Assembly (NCBI RefSeq): GCF_001721045.1
Contig: NZ_MDER01000045.1
Coordinates: 1 to 64,000, forward strand
Reading direction: 5' to 3'
DNA: 64,000 bases
Source of the DNA: Paenibacillus nuruki
GTDB taxonomy: Bacteria > Bacillota > Bacilli > Paenibacillales > Paenibacillaceae
Of the stretch, positions 56,570 to 64,000 are shown piece after piece. The notes below the pieces were generated by a model. The model was given only the letters and a program-made list of their open reading frames with translations. It ran no database searches and was not told where the DNA came from. The stretch's first letter is position 1. Each line of letters starts with the position of its first letter. The position numbers were made by a program, and so were the translations under genes.

Positions 56570-59233
56570 TCAGGAACCTTCAGGATTCATCTGATGAACC
56601 ACACGTAACAGTTCTTTACCTGTACCCAGTTTGTATCCTTGCAAACTATAGCGAACCCGATTTTGTTGATCTACAACAATCACCACAGGTAGCTGGTCTC
56701 CATTTAAGGAAGGAAGCAGCTCAGACCATTGTGACAGTGATTGATGACGTGGATCTATCTCTATATGGGATTGTGCAGGTAAAGGATCAAGGGTTACGAC
56801 TGCTTGCTCTGATGGATCTGCGATCAATAGGCAAATATCCCCTGTCCACGATTCAAGTTCTACTCTAAGTTCCGCTAATTCACGTAACAAATGCTTGGTA
56901 GGTTCACGTTCAGGTTCAAGCCATGCCAAAATGCTACCTGATGTTACATCTACTGCTGTATTCTTTGTTTGTACGTTATGCAATTGATGTTGTAGATTTT
57001 CTGGTAATTTTTCTAGCAGAATGGGTATCTGTTGCTGTTCTGTGCGGAATACTAATTCTACAGCTACTTCTTGTTCAGGTTCTACTGTGAAATAAACAAA
57101 TGTGCCTAACACACTTCCATCTTCCAGACGCGTACCTGTTGTCAAACGGTACTCTCCTGCTAAAACTGTATACGGTTGATCATACACATCTTTTTCACCA
57201 TAAGGAATATCTAATGTACGATAATGACCTTTTTTCAAAATAGCGACTGTAAAATTATGCTGGTATTCTGCAACCACTTCTAAAGAATCTACTGTACGTG
57301 TGAATATAATATTGCCTGTATTGGAAGCAGATGAGGTAAGCGTATCGGTCTCTTCTGAGATAGACTGATCTTTTGACCATTGTACCGAATGCCATACTCC
57401 TTGTACTTGATATTGAGGCATTGCGTTCAAAGGTTCTAAACGTGCAAAGATTCCTAGACTACGTGCAGCCGCTACAAATACAATATCCCGACTAACCGAG
57501 TCAGTCGTTCCTAACTGATGTGCTTTGGCAGGTGTAGCCATTCCTGTATAACGATCCACATCATCATTTATAATCAGTTCTTGTTCTAATACAGCGGCTA
57601 ACTGCATTGGATCTGAGCGAAATTGATCTTGTTGCACTTTACTCCATTGCTTACTGAAATATGCTCGATAAGGAGTAAGCATTTCAAAATGTACCCGCGG
57701 ACAAAGAACATAGGCATCCCAATCTTTCGCCATATCTTCTGTAGGTTGATTTAATAATAGTGCACCTTGCAAATAATCCTGCAATATGGCTCTACATGTA
57801 TCGGTTAAGTCTTTCGGACGTAAACTTTCTAATAAACGCAAACCTAACTCTCGTTCAGATGCTGAACATTCATTGATAAAAGTAGCTATTTCCTGTCCGT
57901 TTCCTTTAGCCGTTTGCAGTATATGCCCTACCCGATCTACAGGTAATTGCCATGCTTCAGCAGCATGTTGAGCTTGCTCCTGATCTATAAAAGTCTGTTC
58001 AAACGCAGTACGAATAGCTGTCCCTGCTTTGATTCTTTGTGTATGTTGTTCAATGATTGGCTCGTCTAGCTTGATGCCACTATCCATAGCAGGAGCAACA
58101 GGGGGTGTCATTTTCCATTCTTCGGTGAATAAAGCTTTATTCTTTTCAGTAATCAGACTTGATGTGTAGGCAGATTGGGTCTGGTACTTCAATACTACTT
58201 TGAACTCTGAGGAATGACGAGTATCGATAAATGAAGTTCCCCATGATGAAGATGTGCGCGCATGAATTAGTAGGTCACCATAACCTGTAGTTAATGAAGC
58301 TCGTCCATGATCATCGGTCATTAACGAAGTTAGCGGATAAAATTCAGCCGAATTGTACAATTGAAACTGAACTTCGGCTACAACAGGTTCACCTGCTTCA
58401 TTTACTGTATCCACATGAATTGATTTCACTGAAGCATAATGATCTAACAGATTGATCTCGGTATACCATGGATGTGTAGTGGTTACTTCTTCAGGGCCAT
58501 TATAATCCGCAAATACGCGCGTATGCACTAACATTGCACGCTTAGCGGGTAAGCGAAACCATCCTTCATCCAATATCGGCTCAGGTTCACATGCACCTAG
58601 AAAGTGCCACTTCCCATCTGCCCATGCTTCGACCCATGCATGATTAGAATCACAATGTGCCCAGCGAGGCGTATAACACTGACGTGCAGGAATCCCGACA
58701 CTGCGTAAAGCAGTTACAGTCAAAGTCGATTGTTCTCCGCAACGCCCGAGCGCAGTCCTCATTATCGTTAATGGAGAAACAGTGCGTATATCTGTGCCTA
58801 TATATGTGGCTCGTTCATGACACCAATAATTCGTTTCCAATATAGCGTTAGTCATGGATAAATGTTGGACTCGATCGGCTAACTCTTTATAAATAACAGA
58901 CCGACTCTGATCGATATTCTCATTATTGACTCGATACGGGAGGACATAATTCACAAAAATATCAGCTGGAATATGCGAACCCCACGGCATTTCCGCTTGA
59001 ACCTGTAATACCTGCCGAATATGTTGCAGGAAAAAAGCACCGTCGTAATCAGCTAGATCATGTAGTGGCATATACGCATACAAAAATTGAAGCAACTGTT
59101 CTTCTTGCTCTGACAGAGGTTGGTCAAACACATCAAATAATGATTCTGCTCGTCCTTGTGCTTGCTCTTTTTTCCATGCTAACTTTTCTTTAATAAGATC
59201 CAGATTCAATCCATAAGCTGTACGTGTGGTCAT
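56570..59233 (-). CDS. Large transglutaminase-like protein
   Basis: 887 residues, no signal peptide. The transglutaminase core holds Cys165 in GRCGEQST and His198 in NHAWVEAW; the third acidic position reads FLGACEPEP, so Asp is replaced by Gly and Glu may act. Later parts look like beta-sandwich domains. This type is usually a cytosolic or surface protein hydrolase or crosslinker of unknown substrate. ATG 59233 has AGGAGGG upstream. Follows the CBM9-like gene by 87 bases, so probably an operon. Confidence 0.82.
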   Translation of the reverse strand: MTTRTAYGLNLDLIKEKLAWKKEQAQGRAESLFDVFDQPLSEQEEQLLQFLYAYMPLHDLADYDGAFFLQHIRQVLQVQAEMPWGSHIPADIFVNYVLPYRVNNENIDQSRSVIYKELADRVQHLSMTNAILETNYWCHERATYIGTDIRTVSPLTIMRTALGRCGEQSTLTVTALRSVGIPARQCYTPRWAHCDSNHAWVEAWADGKWHFLGACEPEPILDEGWFRLPAKRAMLVHTRVFADYNGPEEVTTTHPWYTEINLLDHYASVKSIHVDTVNEAGEPVVAEVQFQLYNSAEFYPLTSLMTDDHGRASLTTGYGDLLIHARTSSSWGTSFIDTRHSSEFKVVLKYQTQSAYTSSLITEKNKALFTEEWKMTPPVAPAMDSGIKLDEPIIEQHTQRIKAGTAIRTAFEQTFIDQEQAQHAAEAWQLPVDRVGHILQTAKGNGQEIATFINECSASERELGLRLLESLRPKDLTDTCRAILQDYLQGALLLNQPTEDMAKDWDAYVLCPRVHFEMLTPYRAYFSKQWSKVQQDQFRSDPMQLAAVLEQELIINDDVDRYTGMATPAKAHQLGTTDSVSRDIVFVAAARSLGIFARLEPLNAMPQYQVQGVWHSVQWSKDQSISEETDTLTSSASNTGNIIFTRTVDSLEVVAEYQHNFTVAILKKGHYRTLDIPYGEKDVYDQPYTVLAGEYRLTTGTRLEDGSVLGTFVYFTVEPEQEVAVELVFRTEQQQIPILLEKLPENLQHQLHNVQTKNTAVDVTSGSILAWLEPEREPTKHLLRELAELRVELESWTGDICLLIADPSEQAVVTLDPLPAQSHIEIDPRHQSLSQWSELLPSLNGDQLPVVIVVDQQNRVRYSLQGYKLGTGKELLRVVHQMNPEGS

Positions 59234-59320
59234 GAATATCCCTCCTGATGATCTATACTGTTGATCGTCGATAGCTTGGCGACTGTTTGTTGATAAGAGT
59301 ATGCTAGCGTCTGACAATGA

Positions 59321-60382
59321 TTATGCTTCTTCCCATACCCATCCATCTTGACGGATACAGAGCCTAACCTGCTGATCAGGTACGATGATAGACATTTGGA
59401 ACATACTACTTGTTGTTTCCAATTGAAGTTGTTCCATACGGGCAATACTTTGTATATCTACAGGTAACATGGCATATATTATTTCCAGTTGATCGCAATA
59501 TCGGTCATGCTCACTTGCATACTGACGCTGACGATAATATAGCTGACGCAGTAACCATTTGTATTGTTCTATGTTTGTTATATATAAAGGCTGTTGAGAA
59601 TCTTCTGTTGTCTGCTCATCAACAAAAATGACATATCCCCACAGCTCAGGATAATGCATATTCACAATGCCCATTGGACTCCACACCCAGTTATCTTCTG
59701 GAAAAGAATTGCCTGTTGCTGGATTGATTCTTTTGACATATTGGTTATCTACAATATCTACTTGCCATTGTACACGAGAAAAATTCACACGCCAGTTCTC
59801 ACCCGCTATTGGCGCACGCTTATGTAGCGAACATTCTTTCAAAATCGACCAGGGCATTGCAATCTCGACACTCCATTTGCGATTGTTCGCTTGTGGATTA
59901 TTCAACTCTCCATCAATATAGACAGCTGTTCGTAATCCACTGATATCCCAGCCATTAATTGCAGGTCCCTGATCTCGATACGGCTTGGATAATAATAAAT
60001 CCCAAACTGTATTCAGAGCATTGATCTCAAACTCATAATAATGATGAGTATCTCCATCAGCATCTATAAAAACTTCAAAATCATTATCATAAAAAATAAC
60101 AGAATCCCGCTCTGTCTGATTGGCCCATATTTCATTATCTTCTAATTCAGCACCAATATAGAAATACTCATCATCCCAGAGCATTTTGACACGGGTCTGC
60201 TTGGTAGGTAAAGGTTTCAAATCACCTTCGATATCTACAAACTCATCTGTCCAGTTCGCTTTTTTCCAAAAGGGCTGATCTAATCTTCCACTCCAATCAC
60301 TTTGTCCTTCTGCCCGTTTACACTCATACTGTTTGGGTTGATACGTGATATTCGGTTCAGGAACAGCAGATAGCTTGTGCAT
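59321..60382 (-). CDS. CBM9-like carbohydrate-binding protein
   Basis: 353 residues. A central CBM9-like beta-sandwich with VKMLWDDEYFYIGAELED and DNDFEVFIDADGDTHHYYEFEINA, plus WSVEIAMPWSIL. Many such proteins are outer-surface sugar binders; no signal peptide is seen here, so export is uncertain. ATG 60382 has AAGGAGAT upstream. First gene of the pair with the transglutaminase-like protein; a joint glycan-related role is inferred. Confidence 0.83.
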   Translation of the reverse strand: MHKLSAVPEPNITYQPKQYECKRAEGQSDWSGRLDQPFWKKANWTDEFVDIEGDLKPLPTKQTRVKMLWDDEYFYIGAELEDNEIWANQTERDSVIFYDNDFEVFIDADGDTHHYYEFEINALNTVWDLLLSKPYRDQGPAINGWDISGLRTAVYIDGELNNPQANNRKWSVEIAMPWSILKECSLHKRAPIAGENWRVNFSRVQWQVDIVDNQYVKRINPATGNSFPEDNWVWSPMGIVNMHYPELWGYVIFVDEQTTEDSQQPLYITNIEQYKWLLRQLYYRQRQYASEHDRYCDQLEIIYAMLPVDIQSIARMEQLQLETTSSMFQMSIIVPDQQVRLCIRQDGWVWEEA

Positions 60383-60560
60383 GATGTCATCTCCTTCTTT
60401 TGTTAGCAATTCTTACATTTATTCTAAAGGAGATATAGATATGCGTAAATATGGCATATATACACTCCAATATATGTCGTATTTGTCTTTCAAATGAATA
60501 GATATAGTTAAATAGGATAATTCTACTCTAAAATAGTCAATAATACTGACAATAAAAAGC

Positions 60561-60592
60561 AAAAAAGCTCCTATGTAATTTAAGAGCTTTTC
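60561..60592 (-). terminator. Terminator of the DUF2625 gene region
   Basis: AAAAAGCTC pairs with GAGCTTTT; T's on the minus strand, below the stop at 60621. Confidence 0.7.
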
Positions 60593-60620
60593 GTGTTTCT
60601 ATGCTTATGATTGATTTTAT

Positions 60621-61292
60621 TTATTTTCCAACGATATTCATATTCCAAAACTCAGCTACAGGCACAGCTTTTTTGCTACTCTGATCAGTAGATCCTTCTT
60701 GTGTCCACAGTGGCGGGTAAAAATGAATAGCACGATCAGGTGAAAGTGCAGAAATGTCATCTTGCCAGCCATTCCAACGCATCGTTTCATAAAACTGACT
60801 CAAACGTCCAGACGCTAACCAGATCACAAACTCAGAATAAGATAACTCGGTATCTTCCCATTCTAATGTATCCGGCGCAAAATAATAGATCGAAGGTTGT
60901 TCACCTAGTCCTCCACCATTCAAAGCAAAAAATCCACCTACGACATCATAAGCAACAACCAGTGCTTTAGCAAGAGGTTGGGTAATAATAGACGCTCCAG
61001 ATTCTGGTTGCGATTGTCCATTCCATGATAACAAATCTCCATAAATATGTTCATTACCCGATCCCAACAACTTGATCCAACCCTGATCAAACAAAATCCC
61101 ACCTGTTTCGTAGGCGATACAACCTAGATATGATTTAGTAGTTATTTGCATTTGTAACAAAGTCGTTTGCGCTTGCAGATCTTTTTTAGGCAAGATCGTG
61201 TACGGCGTTTCCCCTTGATTCAAAACATCCTGAATTTCCTGCCAAGCATGTTCGTTTATATCTACCAGTTGTTCGATCGATTTCATAGTCAT
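60621..61292 (-). CDS. DUF2625 family protein
   Basis: 223 residues, soluble. GCIAYETGGILFDQGWIKLLGSG and VVGGFFALNGGGLG with SIYYFAPDTLEWED are the DUF2625 hallmark. Function unknown; often seen beside SUKH-type genes. ATG 61292 is preferred because GAGAGG lies immediately before the ATG at 61301. Confidence 0.88.
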   Translation of the reverse strand: MTMKSIEQLVDINEHAWQEIQDVLNQGETPYTILPKKDLQAQTTLLQMQITTKSYLGCIAYETGGILFDQGWIKLLGSGNEHIYGDLLSWNGQSQPESGASIITQPLAKALVVAYDVVGGFFALNGGGLGEQPSIYYFAPDTLEWEDTELSYSEFVIWLASGRLSQFYETMRWNGWQDDISALSPDRAIHFYPPLWTQEGSTDQSSKKAVPVAEFWNMNIVGK

Positions 61293-61337
61293 AGTGAGCA
61301 TCCTCTCTTTTCAAATCAAACTTCATGACATCATAAA

Positions 61338-61366
61338 ATACACTAAGTAATTACACTTAGTGTATT
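61338..61366. terminator. AT-rich hairpin, likely terminator of the 61451-61873 gene
   Basis: AATACACTAAGT pairs with ACTTAGTGTATT around a five-base loop. It is very similar to the hairpin at 61915. T-run is poor. Confidence 0.5.
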
Positions 61367-61450
61367 AGGAATAATCTTTAATAACAAGTTCTTTAAAGGT
61401 TAAAATAGACAGTGCACCGTCTACTATAATATGATCTACTATCTTTTTAT

Positions 61451-61873
61451 TTATATATATTTATTAGCTAAGCTTTGCTCATATGTAGCAATAATTTGTA
61501 ACGCGCAACTACGCAATTCATTCATGTAATTCAACTCATTATTGATTTTAGAATAATCACTCAGATCGTACTTCTCCAAAAAGCTATATTTAGGAAACCA
61601 TTCGAAAAAGCTTTTAGACAACCACTTTTTCATTGTATAGCGATTTTCTGCATCTTGTATACGCTGTTGAATTGTTCCAGACCAACATGTTGGTTCTATG
61701 TAAGAAGTATATGTACTAAGATCTGCATTAAATATTTCATTTGGGGCATACTTTTTAAATTCATCTGCAAATTCTTCATGTAGTTCAGTAATGTAATAGA
61801 TAGATTCATCTTGATCGATTAAATTTTTATAATATGCATGGATATGATCTAATTTTGCTATTAATTCTTTCAA
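61451..61873 (-). CDS. Hypothetical protein, 140 aa
   Basis: Not recognised. Helical, charged, Tyr/Lys-rich, cytosolic. Bounded by two near-identical hairpins (61338 and 61915). Low GC compared with its neighbours, hinting at transfer. The start follows GAAAGGAGTG. Confidence 0.7.
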   Translation of the reverse strand: MKELIAKLDHIHAYYKNLIDQDESIYYITELHEEFADEFKKYAPNEIFNADLSTYTSYIEPTCWSGTIQQRIQDAENRYTMKKWLSKSFFEWFPKYSFLEKYDLSDYSKINNELNYMNELRSCALQIIATYEQSLANKYI

Positions 61874-61914
61874 TCTAACACTCCTTTCATATATGATGTT
61901 TCGGATAAATGATA

Positions 61915-61946
61915 AAACACACTAAGCCATTTTACTCAGTGTGTTA
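61915..61946. terminator. Terminator of the gluconate-dehydrogenase-like SDR gene
   Basis: AACACACTAAG pairs with CTCAGTGTGTT; shares its CACTAAG core with the hairpin at 61338. Confidence 0.65.
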
Positions 61947-61958
61947 TCATTTATTTCA

Positions 61959-62732
61959 TCAAAATCCAAACACAGACATTCCACCATCTACCATAATCGT
62001 CTGACCCGTAATATATCCAGCGGCTTCAGAAGCTAAAAAGACGACTGGGCCTACGACTTCTTCCAAATTACCGACACGTTTCATCGGCGTTCGATCTAGA
62101 ATATCTTGCATATATTGTTCATCAGCTAGAATAGTTTCTGTCAGTGGCGTACGGAAATACCATGGACCGACTCCGTTAACTTGAATACCGTATTGTGCCC
62201 ATTCCATCGCTAAAATTTTGGTCATATGAATTAACCCTGCTTTGGTTGCGCCATAGACTACCCCTGTTCGCAAAGCGGTGTGTCCACCAACCGAAGCAAT
62301 ATTGATAATTTTACCGCCACCGTGTTCCTTCATTAAATGTGCTGCCATTTGCGAAGCAATTAAGGCTGAATGTAAATTAGTATCTACAATGGTATGCCAC
62401 TCGCTATCGGTTACATCTAATGCTTTGGAGCGAATATTCATTCCTGCATTATTGACCAGAATATCCGGTGCGCCAAATGCCAATTCAAAACGATCAAATG
62501 CAGATTGCATTTGTTCACGATCTGTTACATCGGCTGGAATACAGATAGCTTTGCGACTACTATGTTTTTCGATCAACTGCTTGGTCACTTCTAGATCTGA
62601 ACCTGTTCTAGCAATCAACCCTACATCTGCTCCTGCTTGAGCAAGCCCAATCGCCAATGCTTGTCCAATACCTTTGCCGGCTCCAGTGACAATCGCTTTT
62701 TTATCTGATAATGAAAATGATGGTAAATACAT
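61959..62732 (-). CDS. Short-chain dehydrogenase, gluconate 5-dehydrogenase-like
   Basis: 257 residues with intact motifs: TGAGKGIG, NNAGMN and YGATK. Overall resembles gluconate 5-dehydrogenase/3-ketoacyl reductases, with the C-terminal GYITGQTIMVDGG. Substrate uncertain. Start after GAGGAAGAC. Confidence 0.88.
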   Translation of the reverse strand: MYLPSFSLSDKKAIVTGAGKGIGQALAIGLAQAGADVGLIARTGSDLEVTKQLIEKHSSRKAICIPADVTDREQMQSAFDRFELAFGAPDILVNNAGMNIRSKALDVTDSEWHTIVDTNLHSALIASQMAAHLMKEHGGGKIINIASVGGHTALRTGVVYGATKAGLIHMTKILAMEWAQYGIQVNGVGPWYFRTPLTETILADEQYMQDILDRTPMKRVGNLEEVVGPVVFLASEAAGYITGQTIMVDGGMSVFGF

Positions 62733-62774
62733 AATGTGTCTTCCTCTCTATGCTGTGATTAGGGATCATCTGGT

Positions 62775-63272
62775 TTATTCTGCTTTGTGAGTATCAAAAT
62801 ACTGACTGGGATTACCGTATTCTGGATGAACGACTTCTCGATACTGCTCTTTGGTATATTCTCCAATCACCTGACGCCAGAACAACTGTGCAGGACGATT
62901 GGTTTGTACTTGTGTAACTTTCCATTTGCCGATATAACGAGCGAATAATTGATGAGCTGCCCATTTACCTATTCCTGTACGCCTGTATTTTTTCAAAATA
63001 AAAAATTCAGTCATATAGTAATCACCTTCAGAAGAATCTTTCAATCGATCGACTAAAGCAAAGCCTGCAATATAAGAATCAGCATAAATCAAAAATGGAA
63101 ACTTCTTCTCCGGTTGACTCCAATACTGATTTAACCCTGGATATTCTGGAAATCGACCTTTATCATCCAGATCAATACTCAAATAATATGTAAAATCATA
63201 AAGATACAATTGCATCATTTCTCGGATCACACGTCTGCGACTGCGTGGCACTTGTTCAAGCTTTAATCTCAT
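62775..63272 (-). CDS. GNAT-family acetyltransferase
   Basis: 165 residues. The acetyl-CoA pyrophosphate-binding region is KKYRRTGIGKWAAHQLF; the preceding strand has YYMTEFFI. Likely N-acetyltransferase with an unknown amine substrate. Start after CGGAGGT. Confidence 0.87.
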   Translation of the reverse strand: MRLKLEQVPRSRRRVIREMMQLYLYDFTYYLSIDLDDKGRFPEYPGLNQYWSQPEKKFPFLIYADSYIAGFALVDRLKDSSEGDYYMTEFFILKKYRRTGIGKWAAHQLFARYIGKWKVTQVQTNRPAQLFWRQVIGEYTKEQYREVVHPEYGNPSQYFDTHKAE

Positions 63273-63436
63273 GATGAACCTCCGTCATTGAAGTCAGGTC
63301 TTTGGTATCCAAATGCACTTTTTCTTATCTTTTTACTATATACTTTTCACGTCAAAAGAAGCAAATCATTTCCAATTGAAGAAACCTATGATTCTCTTTG
63401 ATTTATGCTACAATCGGGGTAGAGGTGAGTATCCAC

Positions 63437-64000
63437 ATGAGTATCCAAAAAATAGCAGATCGAGCGAAATTAGATCAAAAATTGCCTTCTATGCCGTGGT
63501 TTGTAGAGCAATTTATGAATTATAAATTACCAGATCTTTCTCCGTCTACACTGTTAGAGTACATACGCGATTATGAATCTTTTTTCGGTTGGATGATTGT
63601 TGAAGGGTTATCGACAGCTACCCATTATACACAAATACAATTAATCGAATTGGAAACGTTACGGATGGAAGATATTACGAATTATCGTCTTCATTTAACG
63701 ACTCGAACAGAAGGTACCAATACAAGAGTAACTGTATCACGCAAATTATCGTCTCTTCGCTCACTATTTCATTATTTAAGCCAGATTGCTGAAGATGATA
63801 ATTTTTATCCTTTGCTCAAACGTAATATTATGGCAAAAGTCGAAGTCAAACGAATGCACAAACCCAAAGATACAGCTGCCAAATTAAAAGGTAAAATTTT
63901 AGAAGAAGATGAATTACTGGAATTTGTCGGTTATATTCTGGAAGGTTATCGTGAAGATATTGCTACGAATAAGCAAGCATTATACTCTTACGAACTGAAT
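63437..64000 (+). CDS. xerS: Tyrosine recombinase XerS, 5' part (truncated by the window end)
   Basis: 188 codons readable to the window edge; the catalytic Arg/Tyr half lies outside. Translates MSIQKIADRAKLDQKLPSM, then SPSTLLEYIRDYESFFGWM, typical of the XerS N-terminal core-binding domain, and KLSSLRSLFHYL. XerS resolves chromosome dimers in some Firmicutes. ATG 63437 has AGAGGTGAG upstream. No difSL site was recognised before it. Confidence 0.82.
   Translation, partial: MSIQKIADRAKLDQKLPSMPWFVEQFMNYKLPDLSPSTLLEYIRDYESFFGWMIVEGLSTATHYTQIQLIELETLRMEDITNYRLHLTTRTEGTNTRVTVSRKLSSLRSLFHYLSQIAEDDNFYPLLKRNIMAKVEVKRMHKPKDTAAKLKGKILEEDELLEFVGYILEGYREDIATNKQALYSYELN

Noticed and set aside
63280-63436. 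difSL-like recombination site before xerS
   Set aside because: No convincing paired arms were found in this interval.

Overview
The window looks like a chromosomal segment of a low-GC, spore-former-type Firmicute, most likely Paenibacillaceae. The signs are strong AGGAGG ribosome binding sites, frequent TTG and GTG starts, CcpA-type cre boxes, a CBM25-GH13 amylase, LicT/BglP/BglA sugar regulation, an UPF0291 protein and an XerS recombinase running off the right edge. No rRNA, tRNA, CRISPR array, prophage or intact insertion sequence was seen. The assignment to a genus is inference from gene content.

Layout. 0.2-7.3 kb: LysR regulator, thioredoxin-reductase-like flavoprotein, secreted alpha-amylase with a doubly cre-marked promoter, flavin reductase, and a one-chain dihydroxyacetone kinase. 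7.4-12.8 kb: small orphan genes (SMI1/KNR4 type and unknowns), a secreted multi-domain surface protein, an NmrA-like reductase, and two copies of a dispersed 28-bp repeat. 13.0-15.7 kb: a three-gene operon of a zinc-finger membrane protein, an Lgt-like membrane protein and an MJ0619/Tes-like radical SAM enzyme, which suggests membrane-lipid chemistry. 15.9-25.1 kb: a degenerate SDR, an unknown protein, an ABC-2 permease plus HlyD pair with a divergent LysR gene, a methyltransferase, a CGNR regulator, DinB and NlpC/P60 proteins. 25.4-29.8 kb: a metal-resistance island (CadA P-type ATPase, CmtR-like and CzrA-like ArsR sensors, CzcD exporter). 29.9-35.2 kb: LysR/SDR divergon, alpha/beta hydrolase, LrgAB, and YidC preceded by an overlapping membrane leader ORF whose coding region forms a hairpin over the yidC Shine-Dalgarno sequence.

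35.4-40.3 kb: a beta-glucoside operon (licT-bglP-bglA) with three separate LicT antiterminator/terminator elements, one before each gene. 40.5-41.8 kb: SDR-MerR operon with a textbook MerR operator. 41.8-47.2 kb: a cytosolic molybdopterin oxidoreductase with a C-terminal LysM domain, a small co-translated partner, and two paralogous multi-pass membrane proteins. 47.5-53.3 kb: complete ribose operon rbsRKDACB with an operator. 53.8-63.3 kb: aldo/keto reductase, several small orphan genes, a transglutaminase-like plus CBM9-like pair, DUF2625, SDR and GNAT genes. 63.4 kb to the end: 5' part of xerS.

The most interesting item is the yidC leader (34905-35249): an N-terminal membrane segment, an acidic run just before the hairpin, and a sequestered yidC ribosome binding site. 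This has the architecture of the Bacillus subtilis MifM translation-arrest sensor, with no sequence similarity that I can recognise. The second is the lipid-chemistry operon at 13-15.7 kb.
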